From assembly GCA_003142915.1 (NCBI GenBank), contig PLNZ01000226.1, forward strand, positions 1-5,538: a stretch of 5,538 nucleotides of DNA, given 5' to 3'. Below are positions 1 to 5,537 of the stretch, one piece after another. Source of the stretch: Ignavibacteriales bacterium (lineage in GTDB: Bacteria; Bacteroidota; Ignavibacteria; Ignavibacteriales; Ignavibacteriaceae). A program made the position numbers and the translations under genes. Positions within the stretch are counted from its first letter, which is position 1. Each line of letters opens with the position of its first letter. A model generated the notes under the pieces. That model ran no database searches. It was not told where the DNA came from and was given only the letters and a program-made list of their open reading frames with translations.

Positions 1-43
1 TGAATAAGTAATTAAAATTAATCATTTAAGTGAGATGTGAATA

Positions 44-1774
44 ATGAAAAAATTAGTAACCTATCATTCGCATGAAATAACTTCTATCCAGGATATGCTG
101 ATAAAAACAGCTTCCAGGCACCAAAATAAAACGGCATTAGAGGATCTTGAAAATACTCCAATCAGATATGTAACATTCAACCAGCTATTGGAAACTGTTT
201 TAAAGTTTGGCAATGCACTTAAAAAATTGGGTCTGCCGGAAAGAACCCATATAGCCATTATAAGCGAGAATAGAGTTCAATGGTCGATTACTTATTTAAC
301 CTCAATGATGTTTAACTATGTTATTGTTCCTATAGATAAAAACCTTAATACAAATGAAATACTGAATATCATCCATGAATCCGATGCGGAAGCCGTTGTT
401 TTTTCAGAATCATTTGAGACTGTATTCAGTGAAAGAATGAGTTCATTGAAAAAAATGAAATTTTATATAAGCATGGATCTCGCAAAGGCTAAAGACGGCA
501 TACATTCAATGACCGAATTGATCAATCATGCAGATATTATAGGCTTAAAAGAACTTCCCCGGATAAATCCCGATGAAATGGCTGAGATTATTTTTACTTC
601 CGGTTCATTGGGCAGAGCTAAAGGAGTTATGCTGAGCCAGAAAAATCTTTCAGCTAACTTAATGGCTATGACAAGTCTTGTTGAGATTTACCCGACAGAT
701 AAATTTTTATCGGTACTACCCATGCACCACAAATATGAATGCACCTGCGGGATGCTTTGCCCATTATCTGCGGGCGCTTCAGTTCATTATGCCCGCTCAT
801 TAAAAACCGTGGTTGACGATCTACAAAATGTTAAGGCTACTATCCTTCTTGGCGTGCCTCTTCTTTTTGATAAAATGTTTAAACGGATATATAAAACAAT
901 TAATGAAGATAAAGTTAAATCAAAAATAATACCTCCGCTTATTGCAGTAACAAACATAGCTTCTGCAATAGGATGGAAAAGTCTAAAGAAAAAAATATTT
1001 AAGGAACTTCATGAAAAATTTGGGGGAGTAATAAGAATTTTTATTGCCGGAGGAGCAGCACCTGATCCTAAAATTGCTAAAGGATTGAGGGAATTCGGTT
1101 TTAATTTTATTCAAGGGTATGGACTGACCGAGGCATCTCCTATTTTAACTTTGAATCAACTGTATAATTTTAAAGATGATGCCGCAGGCTTGCCTTTGCC
1201 GGGTATAGATTTAAGAATCAATAATATATCCTCTGACGGAGTCGGCGAAATATATGCAAAAGGTCTTAATATTATGCCGGGCTATTATAAGAATAAGAAG
1301 CTTACGGAAGATTCTTTTGAGGACGGCTGGTTCAAAACCGGCGACTTAGGATTTTTTGATCCGGATGGATTTCTTCATATAAGCGGCAGGAAAAAAAATG
1401 TTATCATTTCAAAAAACGGCGAGAATGTATTTCCCGAGGAAATTGAAGATATTCTTAATCGTAGTCCTTTTGTGCTGGAATCTTTAGTCTTCGGTGAAAA
1501 AAATGAAAAGCATAATGAAATTATTGCAGCGCAAATTGTAACAGAAAATGAATCATTTATTGAGTATTCTGAAGTTAATAATGTGAAAATTACGGATGAA
1601 TTAATTAATGAAATTATAGCCGGAGTTATTAAAGAAGTGAATAAAGAATTACCGCTGCATAAACAAATCAGGAAATTTTATATCCGCGATAAAGAATTTG
1701 AAAAAACTACAACTCAAAAAATTAAAAGATTCCTTGTTGATTCACGGGATAATTCAGGGGGAATAGAAACTTAG
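44..1774 (+). CDS. AMP-binding protein, long-chain acyl-CoA (or acyl-ACP) synthetase-like
   Basis: This 576-residue protein belongs to the ANL adenylate-forming superfamily, which activates a carboxylate with ATP to an acyl-AMP and passes it to CoA or a carrier thiol; here the substrate is probably a fatty acid. Seen: the phosphate loop FTSGSLGRAKGVMLS (residues 184-198), the YGLTEASP motif (359-366), WFKTGDLG with Asp434 for ribose binding, the hinge SGRKKNVIISKNGE (447-460), and a C-terminal TTTQKIKRF segment whose Lys559 matches the catalytic lysine. All core motifs are present, so it looks active. Two oddities are the phosphate loop, which reads SGSLGRAKG instead of the usual SGTTGxPKG, and a cysteine-rich YECTCGMLC stretch (231-239) after the HH pair. 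I see no signal peptide or clear membrane span, so it is probably cytoplasmic. The ATG at 44 has only a weak purine-rich site before it. The acyl class and acceptor (CoA or ACP) cannot be told from sequence. Confidence 0.9.
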   Translation: MKKLVTYHSHEITSIQDMLIKTASRHQNKTALEDLENTPIRYVTFNQLLETVLKFGNALKKLGLPERTHIAIISENRVQWSITYLTSMMFNYVIVPIDKNLNTNEILNIIHESDAEAVVFSESFETVFSERMSSLKKMKFYISMDLAKAKDGIHSMTELINHADIIGLKELPRINPDEMAEIIFTSGSLGRAKGVMLSQKNLSANLMAMTSLVEIYPTDKFLSVLPMHHKYECTCGMLCPLSAGASVHYARSLKTVVDDLQNVKATILLGVPLLFDKMFKRIYKTINEDKVKSKIIPPLIAVTNIASAIGWKSLKKKIFKELHEKFGGVIRIFIAGGAAPDPKIAKGLREFGFNFIQGYGLTEASPILTLNQLYNFKDDAAGLPLPGIDLRINNISSDGVGEIYAKGLNIMPGYYKNKKLTEDSFEDGWFKTGDLGFFDPDGFLHISGRKKNVIISKNGENVFPEEIEDILNRSPFVLESLVFGEKNEKHNEIIAAQIVTENESFIEYSEVNNVKITDELINEIIAGVIKEVNKELPLHKQIRKFYIRDKEFEKTTTQKIKRFLVDSRDNSGGIET

Positions 1775-1847
1775 GGGAAGTTTTAACAGCTTAGTTTAAA
1801 AGAATATTTTTCTTAGAAAGATAATATAAAAGATTATATATTATAAA

Positions 1848-1855
1848 TAAATTTA
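1848..1855 (+). promoter_or_regulatory. possible -7 box of the pepT promoter
   Basis: TAAATTTA resembles the Bacteroidota -7 consensus TAnnTTTG, with A in place of the final G. It lies 28 bases before the pepT ATG, giving a short leader that would contain the GAGG ribosome-binding site. I could not find a matching TTTG -33 element at the usual distance, and in such AT-rich DNA the box can occur by chance. Confidence 0.2.
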
Positions 1856-1874
1856 AATTTTAACCTTTTAATAT

Positions 1875-1878
1875 GAGG
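1875..1878 (+). promoter_or_regulatory. ribosome binding site of pepT
   Basis: GAGG sits 5 bases before the ATG at 1884. This is a good Shine-Dalgarno core at normal spacing and supports that start, which also gives the N-terminus and length expected for peptidase T. Confidence 0.6.
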
Positions 1879-1883
1879 CAGTT

Positions 1884-3134
1884 ATGTTTGATGAAAATTA
1901 TAAATTTACAACTGTGGAAAGATTCCTGAAATATGTAAAATATGATACTCAATCAGATGAAGAATCAACAAGTTTTCCCAGTACAGAAAAACAAAAGAAT
2001 CTTTCAAAAAATTTAAGTGAAGAATTAAAAAGCATAGGGTTAAAAGATGCGGTTATGGATGAGTGGGGTTATGTTATGGCAACCCTCCCCGCTAATACTA
2101 CTAAAGATGTACCGGTAATAGCTTTTATTTCGCATGTTGACACCTCACCGGCTGTAACCGGCGCAAATGTTAATCCAATTATACAGAGAAACTATCAGGG
2201 AGGCGATATAACGCTGCCTAATGATCCAAACCAGGTAATAAAAGTAAGCGATAACCCTGAATTAAAGGATATGACGGGCTTTGATATTATTACTACCGAT
2301 GGTACCACGCTGCTTGGAGCAGATAATAAAGCGGGTATAGCGGAAATTGCGGATGCTATAAATTATTTTATTGTTCATCCCGAAATAAAACATGGTACTA
2401 TAAAAGTTTGTTTTACACCTGATGAAGAGGTAGGGCGCGGAACAGAAAAAATTGATCTAAATAAATTAGGCGCTAAATATGCATACACCGTAGACGGTTC
2501 AAGCCGCGGCGAAATTGAATCTGAAACCTTCAGCGCCGATGCCGTTGTCATAAAATTTCATGGTAAGAATATCCATCCGGGATATGCAAAAGGAAAGATG
2601 GTTAATTCCGTACGCGTCGCTTCTGCTTTCATAGAAAGCCTGCCGAAGGATAGGTTGTCTCCGGAAACTACAGATGGGAGGAACGGTTATGTACATTGTA
2701 CAAATTTCAACGGTACGGAAGAACTAACGACTGTTAAGTTTATTATAAGGGATTTTGAAACTTCTAAATTAAAAGAGTATGAAGACATCTTAAAACAATT
2801 AGCAGAAAAAACCGTTCAGCAGTATCCCGGCGCCCGCATGGAGTTTGAAGCTATTGAGCAGTACCGTAATATGAAAGAAATATTAGACAATTATCCCGTG
2901 GTTATGGAAAATGCAATAGAGGGAATGAAACGATTAGATATTACACCAATCCTTAGCCCAATACGGGGCGGTACAGACGGCTCCAGATTATCTTTTATGG
3001 GATTACCTACTCCAAATATTTTTGCCGGCGAACATAGTTTTCACTCAAAGCTTGAATGGATTGCAGTACAGGACATGAAACTTGTAGTTAAACTGATTGT
3101 TGAAATCTGCAAGGTTTGGGAGGAAAAAGCCTGA
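1884..3134 (+). CDS. pepT: peptidase T (tripeptide aminopeptidase, M20B family)
   Basis: PepT is a cytoplasmic di-zinc aminopeptidase that removes the N-terminal residue from tripeptides, finishing intracellular peptide breakdown. At 416 residues it has the family's normal length. Seen: SHVDTSP with the zinc ligand His84 and Asp86; GADNKAGIAE with the bridging Asp147; TPDEEVGRG with the catalytic base Glu181 and ligand Glu182; YTVDGSSRGEIE with ligand Asp204; IHPGYAKGKMVNS in the dimerisation (lid) domain; and RGGTDGSRLSFMGLPTPN followed by the last ligand His387 in HSKLEW. Roles are assigned by matching the known order of residues in E. coli PepT, and every one is present, so the enzyme should be active. 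A GAGG site supports the ATG. The gene ends inside the next gene's start (CTGA overlap), so it is probably co-translated with the U32 protein downstream. Confidence 0.97.
   Translation: MFDENYKFTTVERFLKYVKYDTQSDEESTSFPSTEKQKNLSKNLSEELKSIGLKDAVMDEWGYVMATLPANTTKDVPVIAFISHVDTSPAVTGANVNPIIQRNYQGGDITLPNDPNQVIKVSDNPELKDMTGFDIITTDGTTLLGADNKAGIAEIADAINYFIVHPEIKHGTIKVCFTPDEEVGRGTEKIDLNKLGAKYAYTVDGSSRGEIESETFSADAVVIKFHGKNIHPGYAKGKMVNSVRVASAFIESLPKDRLSPETTDGRNGYVHCTNFNGTEELTTVKFIIRDFETSKLKEYEDILKQLAEKTVQQYPGARMEFEAIEQYRNMKEILDNYPVVMENAIEGMKRLDITPILSPIRGGTDGSRLSFMGLPTPNIFAGEHSFHSKLEWIAVQDMKLVVKLIVEICKVWEEKA
3118..3123 (+). promoter_or_regulatory. strong Shine-Dalgarno site that decides the U32 start
   Basis: GGGAGG lies inside the last codons of pepT. 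It is 7 bases before a CTG at 3131, the ideal spacing, but it starts within the TTG codon at 3116-3118, so it cannot serve that TTG. It is also 31 bases before the first ATG (3155), too far to serve it. The site therefore points to CTG 3131 as the real start of the U32 gene. Confidence 0.65.
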
Positions 3135-4342
3135 AACATACGATTCCTGAGCTTATGTGTCCCGCGGGAGATTGGACAATGCTTTCGGCAGCTATAAATG
3201 CCGGCGCTAATGCTGTTTATTTTGGCATTGATAAACTGAATATGCGTGCAAAGGCTGCTAACTTTACTATTGATGAACTCCCTCAGATAGTTAGGTTATG
3301 TAAGGCAAGAAATGTTAAAACTTATCTTACTCTTAATACAATTGTGTACGAGGAAGAAATTAAAGAATTAGATAAGATAGTATTTTCTGCTAAATCTGCG
3401 GAAATTGATAGAATCATCTGCTGGGATTTAGCCGTTGTACAGATTTGTAAAAAATATGAAATTCCCTTTTGTGTTTCAACCCAGGGTTCCGTTTCTAATT
3501 CTTTAAGCGCTGCATTATATAAACAACTTGGCGCTGTAAGAATAGTTCTTGCGCGCGAATGTTCCCTTAAAGAAATAAAAAGAATAAGAGTAAATACTGA
3601 TCTTGAAATTGAAGCCTTTATTCATGGAGCTATGTGTATAGCAGTCAGCGGAAGATGCTTTATGAGTCATCATCTTTTTGGCTCCAGCGCCAATAGAGGC
3701 GAATGCATCCAGCCATGCAGACGGGAGTATGAAGTAAAAGATACAATTACCGGGAAACCTATGGTTATAGGCGAAGACTATGTGCTTTCGGCAAAAGATC
3801 TATGTACGGTAGAATTTATTGATAAATTAATTGAAGCAGGTATTGATTCCTTCAAGATAGAGGGAAGAAAAAGAAGCCCCGAATATGTTGCCAAGGTTGT
3901 TTCCGTATACCGCCGGGCTATTGATCTGTATTTTGAAAAAAAGCTTACCGAAGAAATAAAAAAGGATCTTCTAAAAGAATTGGAAGAAGTATATAACAGG
4001 GGATTTTCTACGGGCTTTTATTTCGGTAAACCAAGCTCTGAAGATTATGCAGAAATTTACGGCAGTAAGGCTACAACAAAGAAAGAATATGTGGGAAAAG
4101 TGTTGAACTATTATAAGAAATCAAAAATTGCTTATATCGTGATGGAATCAGGCAAAATAGCAATAGATAATGAGATATTAATAATTGGTCCTACATCAGG
4201 AGTTGTAAACTTATCCTTGAATAAAATAATAAAAGATGAAGCTGAAATAACTACAGCCGAAAAGAGTGATAGAATTACTTTCCCCTGCGAATTTCAAGTA
4301 AGACCGCATGACAGGGTGTACGTTATAACGTTAGTATCATAA
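3131..4342 (+). CDS. U32 family protein, TrhP/YegQ-type (probable tRNA/rRNA hydroxylation factor; 'peptidase U32')
   Basis: U32 proteins are annotated as peptidases, but characterised members (TrhP/YegQ, RlhA, UbiU/UbiV) support hydroxylation of tRNA, rRNA or ubiquinone and often use an iron-sulfur cluster. Seen, numbered from CTG 3131 (403 residues): N-terminal PELMCPAGDW and AGANAVYFG; the family signature FIHGAMCIAVSGRCFMSHH (163-181); NRGECIQPCRREY; the SAKDLC segment; SFKIEGRKRSPEYV (240-253); and a C-terminal part from about 325 (VGKVLNYY to VRPHDRVYV) resembling the U32 C-terminal beta-barrel. Cys169, Cys176, Cys192, Cys196 and Cys225 are candidate cluster ligands. Length and domain order fit the TrhP type (5-hydroxyuridine at tRNA position 34), though an RlhA-like role is not excluded. 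The longest frame opens at TTG 3116, but CTG 3131 has the GGGAGG site and gives the usual family N-terminus MKHTIPEL. It follows pepT in a CTGA overlap. Confidence 0.88.
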   Translation: MKHTIPELMCPAGDWTMLSAAINAGANAVYFGIDKLNMRAKAANFTIDELPQIVRLCKARNVKTYLTLNTIVYEEEIKELDKIVFSAKSAEIDRIICWDLAVVQICKKYEIPFCVSTQGSVSNSLSAALYKQLGAVRIVLARECSLKEIKRIRVNTDLEIEAFIHGAMCIAVSGRCFMSHHLFGSSANRGECIQPCRREYEVKDTITGKPMVIGEDYVLSAKDLCTVEFIDKLIEAGIDSFKIEGRKRSPEYVAKVVSVYRRAIDLYFEKKLTEEIKKDLLKELEEVYNRGFSTGFYFGKPSSEDYAEIYGSKATTKKEYVGKVLNYYKKSKIAYIVMESGKIAIDNEILIIGPTSGVVNLSLNKIIKDEAEITTAEKSDRITFPCEFQVRPHDRVYVITLVS

Positions 4343-4355
4343 ACTAATTTTTATT
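4330..4355 (+). terminator. weak candidate terminator in the convergent junction
   Basis: A 6-bp stem with one G-T pair (4330-4335 with 4343-4348, 7-base loop) is followed by TTTTATT. It spans the stop of the U32 gene and reaches into the end of the opposing gene, the only room available in an 8-base gap. The stem is almost all A-T and its stability is doubtful. Confidence 0.25.
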
Positions 4356-4998
4356 CCAATTGAGCGCGAAAATTTTCAAATTGATTTTTTAATTCTTCAA
4401 AATCATTTCTAAGAGTTAGAACCTGCTCTTCCAGTTTTGTAATCCTGTCATCTTCTGCTGCAGCAATTTCATTTTCCCGGATTTCCGGGTTATTTATTTC
4501 CGGCTCGCCTGAAAGCAGGTGAGCATAACGGGACTCTTTCATTCCCGACTGTCTGGGAAGCTTTATTACCATAGGCTGTTCGCGGTTCAATAATCTTTGA
4601 AGCACTTCATCAACTTGTGAAAGGGAATCAAAATTAAACATTCTTGAAGCTCTGCCTTTTAATTCACCGGGCGTCTGCGGACCACGAAGCATTAATTCGC
4701 AGATAACGGCTGTTTCATCAGGCTGAAGGTTTAATTCTTCGGTAAAGCCCTGTTTGTATTTGGGAACCCGAATATCGCTTCCCGTCACTCTTCTGGCAAG
4801 AGATTTGTCTCTTAACTTATTCAGTACCGGTTCAATTAAGTTTTCATCGAACGAAACAACCGGGTTCCTATTATTCTTTTGATTACAGGCATTTTTAAGT
4901 GCATTTAATGTTAAGGGATAATATTCCGGTGTTGTCAATTCTTTTTCAATTAACGATCCGATTATCCGGATTTCTATAGCGCTTAATATAGTATTCAT
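4351..4998 (-). CDS. yceH: YceH family protein (DUF480, UPF0502)
   Basis: The 215-residue protein matches YceH of E. coli in length and in many conserved blocks. Seen: LSAIEIRIIGSLIEKE (5-20), TTPEYYPLTLNAL (22-34), ACNQKNNRNPV (37-47), LRGPQTPGELKGRASRM (104-120), and ESRYAHLLSGE (155-165). The family folds as two winged-helix domains, so DNA or protein binding is plausible, but its precise molecular function is not established. The last 30 residues or so (about 185-215, RITKLEEQVLTLRNDFEEL onward) are charged with a heptad pattern of Leu, Val and Phe, which is a likely coiled coil for oligomerisation; the E. coli protein has a similar tail. The gene is a single cistron converging on the U32 gene. 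Its ATG is preceded on its own strand by GGGAAAG, a close and weak ribosome site. Confidence 0.93.
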   Translation of the reverse strand: MNTILSAIEIRIIGSLIEKELTTPEYYPLTLNALKNACNQKNNRNPVVSFDENLIEPVLNKLRDKSLARRVTGSDIRVPKYKQGFTEELNLQPDETAVICELMLRGPQTPGELKGRASRMFNFDSLSQVDEVLQRLLNREQPMVIKLPRQSGMKESRYAHLLSGEPEINNPEIRENEIAAAEDDRITKLEEQVLTLRNDFEELKNQFENFRAQLE

Positions 4999-5017
4999 CT
5001 TTCCCGATTTTTTTCTG

Positions 5018-5049
5018 TAAATATAACAAATGGTATCAAATCTTAAAAA
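5018..5049 (-). promoter_or_regulatory. probable yceH promoter, Bacteroidota-like
   Basis: On the minus strand, TATATTTA (plus positions 5018-5025) fits the Bacteroidota -7 consensus TAnnTTTG except for the last base, and TTTT (5046-5049) sits 20 bases upstream where the -33 TTTG is expected. The -7 box ends 19 bases before the ATG at 4998, which leaves a short leader of about 12-15 bases. The assignment rests on pattern and position only. Confidence 0.35.
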
Positions 5050-5155
5050 TCCTGTTTACTACATGAGTTATGATAATAACAAAATGGATATGAATGGAAT
5101 ATTTTATGCTTTTGGTCCTGATTTTAAGATCGGATACATTTTGAGAGGGAAATGA
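5030..5155 (+). pseudogene. relic of a type I phosphodiesterase / nucleotide pyrophosphatase (ENPP-like) gene
   Basis: A 41-codon frame from ATG 5030 to TGA 5153 contains SYDNNKMDMNGIFYAFGPDF then KIGY. This matches the C-terminal signature of ENPP-type phosphodiesterases in the alkaline phosphatase superfamily: HG[SY]DN, then Met, then a Phe two to three residues on, then GPxFKxG, with the same spacing as in human ENPP1 (HGSDN ... MQALF ... GPGFKHG). The zinc-ligand His and the Gly before YDN are missing (Met-Ser here). Removing the A at 5066 would read CAT GGT TAT GAT AAT, that is HGYDN, so a one-base insertion may have broken the frame. A stop (TAA 5044-5046) closes that other frame just upstream. 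Family members are several hundred residues long, so almost the whole gene is gone. No ribosome site is seen. It could instead be a short real ORF, but the signature match makes a relic more likely. Confidence 0.5.
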
Positions 5156-5159
5156 ACTA

Positions 5160-5180
5160 CCCCGCCGCAAGCGGACGGGG
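5160..5180. repeat. GC-rich hairpin, 9-bp stem with one bulge
   Basis: CCCCG-CCGC (5160-5168) pairs with GCGG-A-CGGGG (5171-5180) around an AA loop, with A5175 bulged. It starts 4 bases after the stop of the phosphodiesterase relic. It is not followed by a T-run, so it looks like a short palindromic repeat unit rather than an intrinsic terminator. Confidence 0.6.
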
Positions 5181-5201
5181 AATTTGATCCCGGAAAGATT
5201 A

Positions 5202-5234
5202 AACCTCTGAGGTTGAAGCCAAACCCCGGAGGTT
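5202..5234. repeat. 33-base hairpin made of two related 13-mers
   Basis: AACCTCTGAGGTT (5202-5214) pairs with AACCCCGGAGGTT (5222-5234) around GAAGCCA: 11 Watson-Crick pairs, one T-G and one A-C mismatch. Each arm is itself a near palindrome (AACC...GGTT), so the arms are also near direct repeats of each other, a nested design. There is no T-run on the plus strand directly after it. Confidence 0.65.
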
Positions 5235-5271
5235 AATTAAAAAAAATAGAACAAAATAAAGGTATTTTATA

Positions 5272-5312
5272 TCATCCCTGCGGGACTTAAAATTCTTAAT
5301 CCAGCGGGATGA
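5272..5312. repeat. 41-base imperfect hairpin, 16 pairs
   Basis: TCATCCC (5272-5278) pairs with GGGATGA (5306-5312). Moving inward, and after a bulged T5279, GC pairs with GC, then comes a G-A mismatch, GGA with TCC, a bulged C5286, and TTAA with TTAA around the loop AATTC. The total is 16 Watson-Crick pairs. The length and interruptions are those of a mobile palindromic repeat or a structured RNA, not a simple terminator. Confidence 0.65.
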
Positions 5313-5341
5313 AATGTTTATAACAAGAAAACAAGATAATC

Positions 5342-5372
5342 TTTTCCGCAAATAAATTTATGTTTATCTTTA
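5342..5372 (+). promoter_or_regulatory. possible promoter of a gene beyond the window
   Basis: TATCTTTA (5365-5372) fits the Bacteroidota -7 box TAnnTTTG except for its last base, and TTTT (5342-5345) is 19 bases upstream at the -33 position. A transcript from here would have a leader of more than 150 bases carrying the last four inverted repeats. The surrounding DNA is very AT-rich, so chance is possible. Confidence 0.25.
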
Positions 5373-5426
5373 CATATTATATTTACTTACTGAAGTTACG
5401 CAGTTATTACAAATTTTATTAAATAG

Positions 5427-5446
5427 CCCCGAGTTTTAATTCGGGG
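5427..5446. repeat. CCCCGA/TCGGGG hairpin
   Basis: CCCCGAGTT (5427-5435) pairs with AATTCGGGG (5438-5446) with one G-T pair; the innermost pairs must open to make a loop. On the minus strand it is followed by an AT-rich stretch (CTATTTAATAAAATTT), so a minus-strand terminator is possible though the T-run is broken. Confidence 0.5.
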
Positions 5447-5476
5447 AATAATGAAAGCCCGGACATTATTGGCTTT
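5447..5476. repeat. two mutually exclusive stems
   Basis: AATAATG (5447-5453) pairs perfectly with CATTATT (5464-5470). Alternatively AAAGCC (5454-5459) pairs with GGCTTT (5471-5476). The pairings cross, so only one can form as a simple hairpin, or both as a pseudoknot. Confidence 0.45.
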
Positions 5477-5491
5477 TCCGCCAGAGGCGGA
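5477..5491. repeat. TCCGCC-AGA-GGCGGA palindrome
   Basis: A perfect 6-bp GC-rich stem closes a 3-base loop. It is compact, GC-rich against AT-rich flanks, and lacks a T-run, as expected of a short palindromic repeat unit. Confidence 0.55.
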
Positions 5492-5509
5492 TTAGCAAGC
5501 TACAATTTT

Positions 5510-5537
5510 CATGTTATTTTGGCTAAAGCCGAACATG
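5510..5537. repeat. nested inverted repeat at the window edge
   Basis: CATGTT (5510-5515) pairs with AACATG (5532-5537), and inside it GGCT (5521-5524) pairs with AGCC (5527-5530) around AA. The internal sides are unequal (5 and 1 bases). The window ends one base later, so it may extend further. Confidence 0.45.

Larger units (their letters stand above)
1775..1883. other. AT-rich intergenic gap with an 8-bp AT palindrome
   Basis: This gap separates the acyl synthetase from pepT. A weak AT stem pairs 1781-1786 with 1796-1801 and is followed by a T-run at 1807-1811; it could end the upstream transcript, but with no GC pairs it is not a convincing terminator. A perfect inverted repeat follows: ATAATATA at 1821-1828 and TATATTAT at 1837-1844, with an 8-base spacer. 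It could be an operator, or simply a product of very high AT content. The gap is long enough for pepT to have its own promoter. Confidence 0.4.

Noticed and set aside
1..43. End of an upstream gene (TGA at 1-3)
   Set aside because: A stop triplet at the edge cannot be tied to a frame without the preceding sequence; the 43 bases show only AT-rich DNA and a weak purine-rich site before the ATG.
64..258. 64-codon minus-strand frame inside the acyl synthetase gene
   Set aside because: It lies wholly within a well-supported gene on the other strand, has no recognisable motif, and reads as the antisense shadow of that gene.
2499..2696. 65-codon minus-strand frame inside pepT
   Set aside because: It is opposite the PepT lid domain with no family signature or operon context; a shadow frame.
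2690..2702. TGTAC-ATT-GTACA palindrome in pepT
   Set aside because: It lies in conserved coding sequence with no T-run or promoter near it; likely chance.
3116..3130. TTG 3116 as the U32 start
   Set aside because: Its only good ribosome site overlaps the codon itself, and the five extra residues do not resemble the family N-terminus. It remains the longest possible frame.
3155..3157. First ATG as the U32 start
   Set aside because: It would remove the conserved PEL segment and begin inside the MCPAGD motif, and it has no ribosome site at the right distance.
5381..5412. Possible insertion-element end around GAAGTTACGCAGTTATT
   Set aside because: It has a repeated GTTA and a short ACTG/CAGT pair, but no matching inverted end or target duplication is visible in the window.
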